Origin: Apteryx mantelli | Lineage: Eukaryota; Chordata; Aves; Apterygiformes; Apterygidae | Direction of reading: 5' to 3' | Length of the DNA: 64,000 bases | Assembly (NCBI RefSeq): GCF_036417845.1 | Contig: NC_089978.1 | Location: 35,642,682-35,706,681, forward strand | Shown: positions 37,501-45,370 of the stretch, piece after piece | Layout: each line of letters starts with the position of its first letter | Position numbering within the stretch: position 1 is the stretch's first letter | Notes under the pieces: model-generated | Told to the model about the DNA's origin: nothing | What the model saw: the letters and a program-made list of their open reading frames with translations, nothing else | The model's database searches: none | Position numbers and translations under genes: made by a program

Positions 37501-39147
37501 CTACTGTCCAGCTCTGTGCAAAAGGATGGAGGTTCCACACTATAGTCTAAGTGGCTGCCCCTGGGGAAAAACTAAGAGGAGGCAGCTACAGACCAAAACA
37601 TCAGTCTGGCTACATGAAAATGTAGAAACCTGTGAGACACCTGAGATGGGTCAAATTCATGTTCCTAGAACCACACGGTCCAGAAGGTTTAATGGCAATT
37701 AATAGAACAGCTCAGAGAGATAATGTTTTAGGCTACTATTAGAATCAGTCAGGAATCACCATTCGCTACCATTATTAGAAACATATTTCTGGAAACCAAA
37801 GGCCTAGAAACCTAGGGGTTTTTTTGGGGGGAGGGGGGAGTGGGGGGAGTAGAGAAGAGAAGGTGTTAATAAAAAAAATAAAGGGAAGACTATAAAATAT
37901 CTCTAAAATTCACTTTATATTCAGGCTGAAAATACAAAATGACTTGAATGTAGTTAAGCAATTCTATTTGAACAGGAGATTTTTCATAAACTAATAAAAA
38001 CTTTTATACCTTGTATCTTAAAGTGAAAGAATAGTACCCACAGTTACAAACTGAAGTATGGCTGTTATCAATCTATATCAGAAATTGAAACAAGTGAATA
38101 TCTGCAGCAAACTAGCAGACACATAATGCAGATCTTTGCTTTCAAGCTGTTTTTACAGGACCTGTATCACAGACACTACTTCCCTTAAAAAAAACAACAA
38201 CAAAAAAACTGCTTATGGAATAAAGTAATGTAATTTTCAGGTGACACTATTTCCTTGCTCAGATTCCCCTCTTTAGCATTGCATATACCTGTAAGAAAAG
38301 AATTTATTAGCAATCAAGAAAGACCTAAAAAATACTCATCTGCATTCAATTACTTTTTGAGAAATACGCTTGGATAAATCAATTTGTTCCTTCAGGATAA
38401 ACTGCTATGTATTACTTCCATTTAAATAAGTGCTTATAGAAGTTTCAAGAAAAACATAGGAGTATATTTATGTTCTCCAAGCTAAAGCCACAGAATTGAA
38501 AAGAATAAATAAAGCAATTATAATTAGTAGACATCATATTGGTAAAAAAATATATAACTCATTCATAAGTGCTAGACAGATCTTATTTTTCATCAAAGCA
38601 CTCCCCAAAAGTTCATGTAAACATAAGGATAAGCCAGTCAAGAAACCAAGATCTAAAGACAAGGATATTACAATAAGTCTTAACAGATTTCATAGAATAG
38701 TTTTCAGTGAATATTATGCATATCTTAATTACATATAAACTTGAATAATCAGTGCTCAAAAAAATATTCACACTCCACTAAACAAGGCAAATTTTGATAT
38801 TTAAATACATCACAATTTCATCAAATTACCTCAAAATAAGAGACAAAAAGCAAATGCGCATGCAGTGTACTCCTTTCAATTATTCCATCTCCCAGGTCCA
38901 CTTGGCTAAATATGCCAAAATATAAAGCAATGGCAGTTTTTTGCCTCCTTGAAATTTTAGCCTATCAAAGTTAAAATATATAAAGCAAAAACCAACCAAA
39001 CCTACCAGTCCACTTGGTTCATTACTAGACTGTTAGGATTAGGATCAAAAAGCCTTGAAAGTACTATTGCTTAGAACAGATAATTACCTTTTTCACAGAT
39101 ATCCTTGGCTTCACTCGATTGCTCTGAGCCTTGGCATATATATCCAT
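4417..39147 (-). CDS. AKAP11: AKAP11, A-kinase anchoring protein 11 (AKAP220), spliced
   Basis: Eleven coding exons join in phase into 1,953 codons plus stop. Recognition rests on near-identity to vertebrate AKAP11 over long blocks, e.g. SVSSIEDDFVTAFEHL, ISDPWIQ-SFYKPYNPSDQGV, QIFTNTVARFAADLAEELVF and KYPSCESVTDEYA. Known of the family: a cytosolic and vesicular scaffold that tethers PKA regulatory subunits, binds PP1 and GSK3, and in mammals delivers RI-alpha to autophagosomes. Visible landmarks are an FFAT-like EFFDSFDQ at about residues 356-363, a proline-rich segment with TPPPTP at about 1,142-1,190, TIQY at 1,247-1,250 where mammals have the PP1 motif KVQF, the RII-type amphipathic helix at about 1,699-1,716, and LIR-like W1786-SN-L and W1815-SS-L. 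The start is supported by an in-frame TGA 33 nt upstream and a strong Kozak context (A at -3, G at +4). All introns are GT-AG. Confidence 0.97.
4564..9643 (-). other. AKAP11 intron 11
   Basis: AT-rich intron without a recognised gene or repeat family. It holds long homopolymers (T16 at 5,346-5,361, A16 at 6,839-6,854), an (AAT)n patch at about 7,169-7,190 and an uninterrupted G20 tract at 7,555-7,574. Confidence 0.8.
7555..7574. repeat. Poly-G tract, 20 bases
   Basis: Twenty consecutive G on the plus strand inside AKAP11 intron 11. Read directly from the sequence; the true length is uncertain because such runs are hard to sequence. Confidence 0.85.
9644..9804 (-). other. AKAP11: AKAP11 coding exon 11
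   Basis: It is 161 nt, residues 1,852 (split glycine) to 1,905. The acceptor is TTAATGTTAG and the donor GTCTTT|GTAAGT. It encodes LAIVNIDLEPNIVDPQLRAA and QWLAASETEVSDLHFHD, matching the conserved C-terminal region of mammalian AKAP11. Confidence 0.95.
9805..12348 (-). other. AKAP11 intron 10
   Basis: AT-rich. Apart from the decayed coding-like segment next to exon 11 (9,885-10,442) nothing recognisable was seen. Confidence 0.8.
9885..10442 (-). pseudogene. Decayed coding-like segment of unknown origin in intron 10
   Basis: On the minus strand one frame runs from about 10,420 to 10,124 without a stop, has a single TGA, continues in the same frame (LLEAQCKSPLLFEWIMKD) to about 10,060, and then needs one frameshift to continue as YERLFKSPYHLESC and on to a TAA at 9,885. 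A further short protein-like block (DSVTEDYC) lies at about 10,410-10,440 in another frame. The residue composition looks like a real globular protein rather than AT-rich noise. I do not recognise the parent. It could be a broken retrocopy or a lost exon of another gene. It ends only 80 bases before AKAP11 exon 11. No poly(A) tail or target duplication was seen. Confidence 0.35.
12349..12395 (-). other. AKAP11: AKAP11 coding exon 10 (47 nt)
   Basis: It encodes (S)DGTEDKDEDSKDAVE(G), residues about 1,836-1,852. The acceptor is TTAAAATAG and the donor GAAG|GTAGTA. It is acidic like the mammalian counterpart DGPDDKDEDHEDEVEG. Phase 2 in and phase 1 out fit both neighbours. Confidence 0.9.
12396..13163 (-). 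other. AKAP11 intron 9
   Basis: Short AT-rich intron of about 770 bases between the 47-nt and 84-nt exons. No repeat or gene seen. Confidence 0.85.
13164..13247 (-). other. AKAP11: AKAP11 coding exon 9
   Basis: It is 84 nt encoding (S)NGNSSSWSSLGLEGDMYEEN and LSFPTSD, residues about 1,808-1,835. The acceptor is CTCCTGGCAG and the donor GACAG|GTTGGT, a fairly weak donor. It matches the mammalian NGNSSSWSSLGLEGD block exactly. Confidence 0.93.
13248..18064 (-). other. AKAP11 intron 8
   Basis: AT-rich intron with no recognised repeat family. The only notable structure is the G-run/C-run element at 16,052-16,107. A-rich runs occur near 13,751 and 14,470-14,500. Confidence 0.8.
16052..16107. repeat. 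G-rich then C-rich imperfect inverted repeat
   Basis: The plus strand carries GGG, G7 and G5 runs separated by AGAGT spacers (16,054-16,078), immediately followed by C5, C7 and C7 runs (16,079-16,105). The two halves are roughly complementary. The G half also fits a four-run quadruplex pattern if the G7 run is split. Confidence 0.7.
18065..18220 (-). other. AKAP11: AKAP11 coding exon 8
   Basis: It is 156 nt, residues 1,756 (split serine) to 1,807 plus two bases. The acceptor is TTTGTTTAG and the donor GACAG|GTAACT. It encodes SLSIGDDSTGSWSNLSFEDE, conserved in AKAP11. W-S-N-L within acidic and serine context resembles an LC3-interacting motif (inference). Confidence 0.94.
18221..20762 (-). 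other. AKAP11 intron 7
   Basis: AT-rich intron directly downstream of the giant exon. A T-run lies at about 18,845-18,860 and a short G-run at about 19,876-19,885. No gene or repeat family recognised. Confidence 0.85.
20763..25404 (-). other. AKAP11: AKAP11 giant coding exon 7
   Basis: It is 4,642 nt, residues 209-1,756, about 80% of the protein. The acceptor is an uninterrupted run of 19 T followed by AG, and the donor is ATAAG|GTAATA. It holds the FFAT-like motif, most of the repeated F/Y-A-x-x-L/M/V-A/S amphipathic segments, the proline-rich TPPPTP/TPPSTP segment, the degenerate PP1 site (TIQY) and the canonical PKA RII-anchoring helix near its end (KVVTAAIEKAERELS). No stop or frameshift is present in the exon. 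Confidence 0.98.
25405..25861 (-). other. AKAP11 intron 6
   Basis: Short intron of 457 bases. Its polypyrimidine tract is an unbroken T19 (A19 at 25,407-25,425 on the plus strand) touching the AG acceptor of the giant exon. Confidence 0.9.
25862..26126 (-). other. AKAP11: AKAP11 coding exon 6
   Basis: It is 265 nt, residues 121-208 plus the first base of a split glycine codon. The acceptor is CTTTTTCAAG and the donor GTTG|GTAAGT. It encodes LLSKYTTGIRYAM and the highly conserved acidic stretch DDDTNQSVSSIEDDFVTAFE. Confidence 0.95.
26127..27328 (-). other. AKAP11 intron 5
   Basis: AT-rich, about 1.2 kb. No gene or known repeat seen. Confidence 0.85.
27329..27463 (-). other. AKAP11: AKAP11 coding exon 5
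   Basis: It is 135 nt (45 codons, residues 76-120), phase 0 at both ends. The acceptor is TTTAAATTAG and the donor CAG|GTAAAC. It begins ELTAISVELPDVLKSLQLC, matching the mammalian segment LAAVSLELPDILNSLHFC. The second half is lysine-rich and less conserved. Confidence 0.9.
27464..28834 (-). other. AKAP11 intron 4
   Basis: About 1.4 kb. It contains a short CR1 3' end (27,573-27,740). The rest is unremarkable AT-rich sequence apart from a small GCTA tandem at about 28,428-28,442. Confidence 0.85.
27573..27740 (+). mobile_element. CR1 LINE 3' fragment
   Basis: It begins AACAGGTTGCCCAGAGAG and ends with two ATTCTGTG units. The same order of words (TTGGAGATATTCAAAA, CCTGCTTGAGCAG, GGTTGGACTAG) appears in the long CR1 at the right end of this window. 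It is a severely 5'-truncated copy in the plus orientation, opposite to AKAP11. Confidence 0.95.
28835..28882 (-). other. AKAP11: AKAP11 coding exon 4 (48 nt)
   Basis: Sixteen codons, ITFIGFAEEIGTAHLQ, residues 60-75, phase 0 at both ends. The acceptor is TTATTCTACAG and the donor CAG|GTATAG. It matches mammalian VTFLGFNEETDAAHIQ in position and spacing. It is too short to stand out as an open frame. Confidence 0.9.
30474..30563. repeat. Two-copy 45-bp tandem duplication
   Basis: The word TTCAACTCCTACATCTTT occurs at 30,474 and again at 30,519, and the following bases remain similar (ATCCATACAATACCTACAA versus ATCTGTACGATATCTACAA). The divergence between copies suggests an old duplication. 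Confidence 0.8.
31350..31715. mobile_element. Tigger1-like DNA transposon, internally deleted (MITE)
   Basis: The element starts CAGGCATACCT and ends AGGTATGCCTG, an inverted terminal repeat, and is flanked by TA on both sides, the target duplication of Tc1/mariner-pogo elements. The left part contains AAATTGAAGGTTTGTGGCAA and the ATCGAGCAAGTCTATC region. The right part contains AGTATAGTGTAAACATAA and TTATTGCGATATTCGCTTTA. Both match the two ends of the mammalian Tigger1 (TcMar-Tigger) consensus as I remember it. The transposase gene is missing, so the copy is non-autonomous. An extra T/G-rich run of about 50 bases (about 31,397-31,444) sits within the left half. It lies in AKAP11 intron 3. 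Confidence 0.85.
32092..32208 (-). other. AKAP11: AKAP11 coding exon 3
   Basis: It is 117 nt (39 codons), phase 0 at both ends, residues 21-59. It contains SLLQSRKELCSVSAEECL, almost identical to mammalian AKAP11. The acceptor is TTGTCTTTCAG. The donor is GAG|GTTTGG, weaker than the other donors of this gene, so this exon may be prone to skipping. Skipping would keep the frame. Confidence 0.92.
32681..32720. repeat. Purine-rich (GGGA)n tract
   Basis: Plus-strand run of G and A only, with repeated GGGA units (GGAGGGAGGGAGGGAGA). Simple-sequence tract in AKAP11 intron 2. Confidence 0.75.
33630..34560. mobile_element. Unclassified LTR-like interspersed repeat
   Basis: This block has a clearly higher GC and CpG content than the AT-rich intron around it. 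It holds a TATA-like GGGTATAGAAGGG at about 34,037-34,049 followed by GC-rich sequence, as in a retroviral LTR promoter, and a triplicated 77-bp unit (34,182-34,385). No coding sequence of gag, pol or env type was seen. I could not fix the ends or find a target duplication, so the class (solo LTR of an endogenous retrovirus versus another repeat) and the orientation are inferred only. Confidence 0.5.
34182..34385. repeat. 77-78 bp tandem repeat, 2.6 copies
   Basis: Units begin GGTGGCC at 34,182, 34,259 and 34,337. Each contains an AGCAGT core followed by ACCATGCAC (or ATCATGCAC), then a GGGAAAACT stretch in the first two. The third unit is truncated. It lies inside the LTR-like block. Confidence 0.9.
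37815..37847 (+). other. Candidate G-quadruplex
   Basis: Four G runs of 4, 6, 6 and 6 bases with loops of 7, 1 and 3 bases on the plus strand, which satisfies the usual G3+N1-7 pattern. It lies on the template strand of AKAP11 intron 2. Confidence 0.7.
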
Positions 39148-39192
39148 GATTTCACCAATCTTTGTATTTGATGCAAATCAGCTCAAAAATAC
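39088..39192 (-). other. AKAP11: AKAP11 exon 2 with start codon
   Basis: The acceptor TTTTTTGTAG ends at 39,193 and the donor AAAAAG|GTAATT follows 39,088. The first 45 nt (39,192-39,148) are 5' UTR and contain an in-frame TGA. The ATG is at 39,147-39,145 in a strong context. The exon encodes the first 20 residues, ending RISVKK. This N-terminus is less conserved than the rest when compared with the mammalian protein, but it ends at the same phase-0 junction. Confidence 0.85.
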
Positions 39193-42100
39193 CTACAAAA
39201 AACATTTATACTTGATCATTTTATGTTTCCTCATTTAGTTAATATATATTTTGAAAAAGCAAGTGGATGAAACAAGAACCAATGAAAACAAGTAAAAGCA
39301 TTTTAAAACCGAGAAAGTTTAACAGGTATAACACCCATGCAGATTTTGCCTTTAAAAAGGCATACTGCTTTAAAGATTTTAAAACCACACAAAATGTAAA
39401 ACTAAAAAAGTAAAGTTTTAGTAAAGTTAAAATTTAAAAAGTTAGTTCCAATATGTTTCTTTAAGCAGATTTCAAGGTTGCACAGGGTGGGGTGGGGGGG
39501 AGCATTACACTTGATATCATTTTACTATGGCCGATAGTCTAGTGAAATTTATTGGCAGATCCCTGTATCATACCACGCACTAGGACTACCCTCCAACAAT
39601 CTGGAGAGGAAAATGTACTACTTACGCTCTCAGCCAACTGGCCTATTTACTCTGTCATTCTAAGTACTACAGAACACAGGTGACTCCTGTTTAGGATAAC
39701 ATGCATTAATAGTCTTGTTCTCTCACATTGCTCTGGACAATCCTCCCCCAACCGGTAAAACACAGGAGACCAAGCATAAATCTACCAGGACTCTCATATC
39801 ACCAAAGTAGTAGTCAGAAGAGCTTCTACCTAAGTTAGTTACCCTTACCCTTATATCCAGTTCTAACAAAAGATACAGCAATGAAATCAAAATACATTTT
39901 ACAAGTTTCCCTCTTTAATCAACAGCAATGAAAAGAAACAGAAGAATTCAGTTTGTTTCATTCATCTCTACCACCCAAAAATTAGCAATAAGTGAGAGAA
40001 AGCATGTGCTGGACTCTTTAAATTCTACAAAATTATCTTTCTTCTTGGTCACACAATTTAGCCAACAAGAACTTCTAGACTACTGAAAATAAACCAGGTA
40101 AGGAGCAAACACATTAAATTGACTTCAAAATAAAAAATAAACATGCCGACATCACAGTAAAATAATCTTAATGAAGATTAATTTGCTAGAAACTTTTAAA
40201 AAGTTACACAGGTAAATAAACTGTAACATGTTCATCTACAGAGCAGGATATGCATCTTAATCTTCCAAACTTCAGAGATCCAGTTAAGACAATAACACAA
40301 AGCAGGTCTCTAAATCTGTCTACCATCTATTTTTTTAATATATATACACATATATAAAAAGAAAAAAAACATGGCAAACTTTATGGATGGAAGAAGAAAA
40401 AAACTACAATCACACTTCTCTTGAGATTTACATGTTAAAAAATGCCATGAAACAATATCAAGCAAGAAAACAGATCCACTTCACTTTTCCCTACTGCTCC
40501 ATCTTAAATGGCTAATCTACTCTTGCTAATCTCATTGTATCAGGGAAACACTCTTTTAATATATCCTTGTCCGAAGAAGGACCATCAATGGGAAAAGCTG
40601 GTTTCCCACATAGGGTCAAGTACAAGTACTTGAGCTCCACTACCCGCGGACTGCTCATTCCTTGCAGCAATTCAAGAAAGCCCTCCCTGCACAGGGAAAT
40701 GACAGAGATGACTTTGTAACCATCTTGGGTCCAACAGGATTTACTCAGGTACAGTAGTTTATGGTTACAGTACGCTGCCTTCAGGCAGCAGGTTAAGCAT
40801 CATCCTATGGCACAGGGCTCAACTAGTAAACTCCAGAGACCTAAGTACCCACACAGAGCCACCTACAGTGTCATCTACACCATGAAACCAACAATTCTGT
40901 AAGTCATAGTACAAAGACCCTGAAAGATGCTGGACAGACACAGTCCTGGTTTATCCTTGACTCAGCACCATAACCATTTTGTCTTCTCTGCATTCTGTCC
41001 TTCAGCACTTGCATTATGCAGGCTCTCTCCACTGCCTACGGTATCCCAGCTCTCTGTCATCCAATAAAATGAAGAACAGCAATTTCAGAGAAATCTGAAG
41101 GTTCCCATTTGTCCAACAGTACAACACAAAACAGAACAAAAAATCTATTCTTCACCTTCAAAAATGTAATGGTCTAATCATCAGAAAAATACCAAAACTT
41201 TAAAACTAACTGGAAAGGAAGTGAAAGCACTGATAGGAAAGACAGTCTGGAAATAGTTCATAACTTACATAAATAAAACCTACTGTTTAAAATTATTTTT
41301 ACTTCTTCATACTGTATTTTACTATTAAGTTTCATTTCCTTCTATTGTAAACTTCACAAGAAAAGTGGAATAAATGGCAAAAGTCTCAGATGTCAGAGGA
41401 ACAGAACTTTTCTGGCTGATATTTATTCAGGAACACGGGCAGACATTCAAAAAACAAAAAAAAGAAAAAAAGAAAAGACTTTGATTGTGAGAATCGCCAA
41501 TAAATACCCACACTAAGTTTAAGCAACAAGTAATAAGCATTTAGCTTTTCAAATCTCATTCAAGTATGCAATGTGCAAAATTCACTAGTGAAATTAGCTC
41601 AAAGAATTCAACAGAAATTTTGCCCTGGTTTTCAATTTTTTATATAAATTCATCCTACACATAAATTTATTAAAAATCAGAGTGCACTTACAACCATTAA
41701 CTAACAGAGGTAGAAAGTTTATTTAATGTCTATAAAATGCAAATGTGCCAAGTAAATCTTTTAAATAGCTATGAACATACACACACGTCTATGTTTAAAG
41801 GCATACCAGCATATGTAAGAATTTGAATTGTATATGCAGTAAATTTGAAATGTATGTAATATATTCCATTCTTATTAATTTCCAATAAAAGATTCAAGCT
41901 GAGGAAAACTGTATGTCTATGACTATGTTCCAAAACATATTTTTGCTATAGTACTGTTTAAGAGGGGGAGGGGAGGGAAGAAATCTTTCTTTTAAAGCAA
42001 AAATACTTTTTGTGCCTTCAACATAATGACCTGAAGTGGCCAAAAGAGCTTAGCTGATGATTTCCAAAAGCCAAGCTTAAGCAAAAGCTGAACTTGGATA

Positions 42101-44943
42101 CACTCATTCCAAATATTAAACTTAAAAAAAGAAAAATTAAAAACAAGAATATGCACTCCTTTGTAACCTTAACAAAGTAAATGCTATTGAAAAATCAAAT
42201 GAAACAATCTTGCACTGACAAACACACAGAATAGTCTGATAGATGCTTTTCCATTTCTTATTTCTAATAATTTATCACTTTCACTAATAGGGTTGGCAGC
42301 ATTGAAAAAGTCTATTTAAAAAAAATGCAAGTTGTCTTGACTGCAGCTATATCCACGCTAAGAAAAGGTGGAACAAATTCAGTCCATGAGTGCTTTCATT
42401 CATCAATTGTACATTAAGATCTGTCTGAAGATTTGGCTCAAACATTTTCTTTATAAATTGCTACCACCACCCCATTTCCTTTTGATTCACTGATTCCATT
42501 ATTACAATGGTATTGCCAGTATACTGCATCACAGTCTTTCCTCTTCTTTTTGTAAAAAAAAAAAAAAAAAAATATTTTCAACATTCAACTGTTAAAACAG
42601 ACAATGATTAAAAAAAATGCAGCCATATATTTCAGAATATATAGCTGAAAAACTGGAAAACTTGCAGTTTTCCGTCTACCCTAAATTGAACCCCTTTGCT
42701 ATTTTTTTAAAAAGTTTGATAAGCAGCTACCATAGAAAATTGTCTCTTAATATTGCTACAGTATAACAAGAAACATTTCACATTTTATCATAAAATAACT
42801 ACACCATAAAATGTCATAGGAAATATTAACATTTCTCATGCTATATCTTCTCTAAAAGATTAAAAATAAACTCTTTCACTGTAGTAAACAGCAAGTACTC
42901 ATCTTTTCCCTGTGTAAGCTCACTCAATATTAACATGATTGTTTTTATTTACTTTCTGATTGCATATCAGCAACACAGCCATATGGCATCACAGCCATAA
43001 AAACAGCACTAACCAGTTGAATGCCACTGTAGCAACACTAAAAAACTACAGAATCATCCCCTCTCCTCCCCCTCTCAAAAAACCATCTTTTACTGTTTTT
43101 CACTTTTCCTCCCTACACAAGGAGGACTTTAAACAAAAGGGATATTTGCCTTTGTTCACCTAAAGTATATATTTTAAATCACTTTAGGAAAAATCAAATT
43201 AAGTTTAATCTAAACAAGCCAACCTCTCAACTGTTAAACACCAGAAAATCTGTTAAAACATAAAGAACACTTGTTAAAACACAAGAAACTTTTGGGGGGA
43301 GTCTGCATTCTCAAATACAGCCTTTAAGAAAAATATTACTTTTAATGTACTAAAAATACCCATTAGTCTAGACTTTGGGGTTTATGCAATTAACTTCTTG
43401 TTTTTGCACTTTATTCTGTTGTCTAATACATAACATGGCTAAATCTTTTTTTTTTTAAATGATTTTAAAAGTAACAGCATTGCAATAGTAACATTGCATT
43501 TTTCAAGCAATCTTATTTCCCCTTGGAGAAGAACATTGCCAGAGAATACCCTGTTTAGGAGGTATTTTTCAGACTGTACCATACTAAAAGATTAACAGGA
43601 AGAAGGAATAATCTAATTTATTTTATTATTTTTCCACACTGCATAAGACTTTCCACCACTATACTCTTCCAGCTGTCAATGGATTTTAAACAATCCATGA
43701 AGGATAAGAAAATACTGTGAGTTATCAGACAAGATGGCATAATTTCATTACCAAGCTTCAAAAAGTCACCTTGCCTGCTCATGCATGCAGACCAAGGAAT
43801 TTTTCTGGACAAATGGGACCCACGCTATAAATATGTAATTTCTCAAGAATTAATTAATACTGACAGAATCTCTCACAAGATTAAAGGCTAATTGTATAAT
43901 TATGAAATAAACTTTCAATGCAAGTAAGACTTTTTCCAACTCTAATATGGACAACTTAAGTGCACTTTGTTACCACTGACTTTATTACCACTGATCTTTC
44001 TCAGATAAAATAGATCTTATTATTTTTCACCCTATTTCATAGTGATTTCGTTGAACTACAGTAATATGTCAAGGCTTCAATACAAATCTTATTGTACCGG
44101 ATCTAAAGCCACAGTTTACGGTTTTTTTTTTTGGGGGGGGGGGTTGTTTTTGAATGGATATTAGGGAAAACCAGTGCGACCTACAGAAACAGGTAACTTC
44201 AGCAGCGAGAGAAAGCTCCTCAGAAGAGCGAGGAAAGTGAACGCACAACACTCCTTCCACCTCCTCCCTTGAGGGAGGAAAGGAAGTGGGAGAAGGATGG
44301 GGAGGGGAAAAAGAAAAGCGTCTTTTAAAAGGCTAAACGCCGAGAACGTGGTGAACTTAGTTAACCCGCGTGCATCAACCATAAAACAGGCCAGCACGCA
44401 GCCGGGACCACAGACGACCTCCGCCGAGGGGGTCACCGGACTTCCCTCAGCGGCAGGCCTCCGGCGCAGCCTGCCGCGCCTCCCGCGAAGGCCACGCGGC
44501 GGGGGGCCGCGAGCACCGCCCCCCCGCGTCTCGGGGCCTTCCCCCCACATCCCCCCGGCCCAGGGCGCTGCGCTCCCCTCAGGTGCGAGCGCTGCTGCCG
44601 CCGCGGGCGCAGGGAAGCGCAGGGCCGGCGAAGGAGCGCCCTGCCCAAGGCCACGCAGAGCCCGCTGGGGAGGAGCCAGCAGCGGCGCGCCCCGGCTCTC
44701 CTCCCCGCAGGGGAGGCGCAGAAGGGGCAGAGCATCCTCACTCCCGTACCCAGGCGGCAGCCACCTGTGGGGACGAGCCGCCGCCCGGCGGGCCGGGAGA
44801 CAGCGCTCCGCCGCTGCCCCGCGGCCCCGCCCTCAACGGCTCCCCCGGCCTCACGCGGGGACGGAAGCAACGGCCGCCGCGCCCCCCGCCGCCAAACGGC
44901 CGGGGGGGGGGAGAAAGGGGGGAGAAGAGCGGGCGCGCCATAC
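39193..44943 (-). other. AKAP11 intron 1
   Basis: About 5.75 kb, AT-rich for most of its length, with an A20 run at 42,554-42,573. A block at about 40,560-41,050 is less AT-rich but matches no family I know. From about 44,100 the sequence passes through a T11G11 tract into the CpG island. Confidence 0.7.
44122..44143. repeat. T11-G11 homopolymer pair at CpG island edge
   Basis: Eleven T (44,122-44,132) followed directly by eleven G (44,133-44,143) on the plus strand, at the boundary between AT-rich intron and the CpG island. Confidence 0.85.
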
Positions 44944-45200
44944 CTGACTGCCTCCTCAGCATCCGGCACCCACAGCCATTTCGCCTCCTAAAGCAACAGA
45001 GCAAGCACCCAGCCCGGCCCCCTCCCTCCCGCCGTCACCGCAGCGCCCCGCCGCCGCCGCCTCCCCAACCCGGCCCTCGTCCCCCGCCCCCTGCGCGCGT
45101 GCGTGCCGCTCTCGCGACGTTTCCCCGCCCCCCCGGCAGTCTCGCGCGCCCCCCGCAGGAGGGAGGGCGTCACGTGGCGGCTCCCGCCGCGTCCTCATTG
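44944..45200 (-). other. AKAP11: AKAP11 non-coding exon 1 (5' end approximate)
   Basis: On the minus strand inside the CpG island, the sequence reads GTCAG|GTATGG with the last exonic base at 44,944, a near-consensus splice donor. Mammalian AKAP11 has untranslated 5' exons in a CpG island, and no in-frame ATG is needed here because the coding start is in exon 2. The transcription start is not visible. The upper limit is a guess placed just below the CCAAT and E-box cluster. Other donors in the GC-rich stretch are possible. Confidence 0.4.
45171..45176. promoter_or_regulatory. E-box CACGTG in AKAP11 promoter
   Basis: The palindrome CACGTG in the context GTCACGTGGC resembles sites bound by USF or MiT/TFE-family factors. 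It lies upstream of the proposed exon 1, 26 bases from the inverted CCAAT box. Confidence 0.5.
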
Positions 45201-45370
45201 GCCGCCAAGGCGGGAATCCGAAGCCGCCCCAGCAGGAACCCTGGGAAGGAGGAAGACGCGCAGGCGGCGGCCGCGACGCCTCCGAGCGCCGCGCGCCTCC
45301 GCGTGGGGTGCGCGCGCGGCCCCCGCCCGTTATGGCCGTTAGTCGCCTTCCGGGGGCCCGGTAACGGGCG

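Larger units (their letters stand above)
32209..39087 (-). other. AKAP11 intron 2
   Basis: About 6.9 kb. It contains an LTR-like repeat (about 33,630-34,560), a purine-rich tract (about 32,681-32,720), a G11 run at about 35,963-35,973 and a G-quadruplex pattern (37,815-37,847). An open frame at 36,850-37,278 was judged to be chance. Confidence 0.8.
44400..45370. promoter_or_regulatory. CpG island promoter of AKAP11
   Basis: An abrupt change from AT-rich to very GC-rich DNA with dense CpG marks about 44,400-45,370, spanning the exon 1 donor at 44,944. Visible motifs are an E-box CACGTG at 45,171-45,176, an inverted CCAAT (ATTGG) at 45,197-45,201, an E2F-like GGCGGGAA at 45,209-45,216 and an ETS-like CTTCCGG at 45,347-45,353. 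No TATA box is apparent, which fits a housekeeping promoter. Whether it also fires to the right is unknown. Confidence 0.85.
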
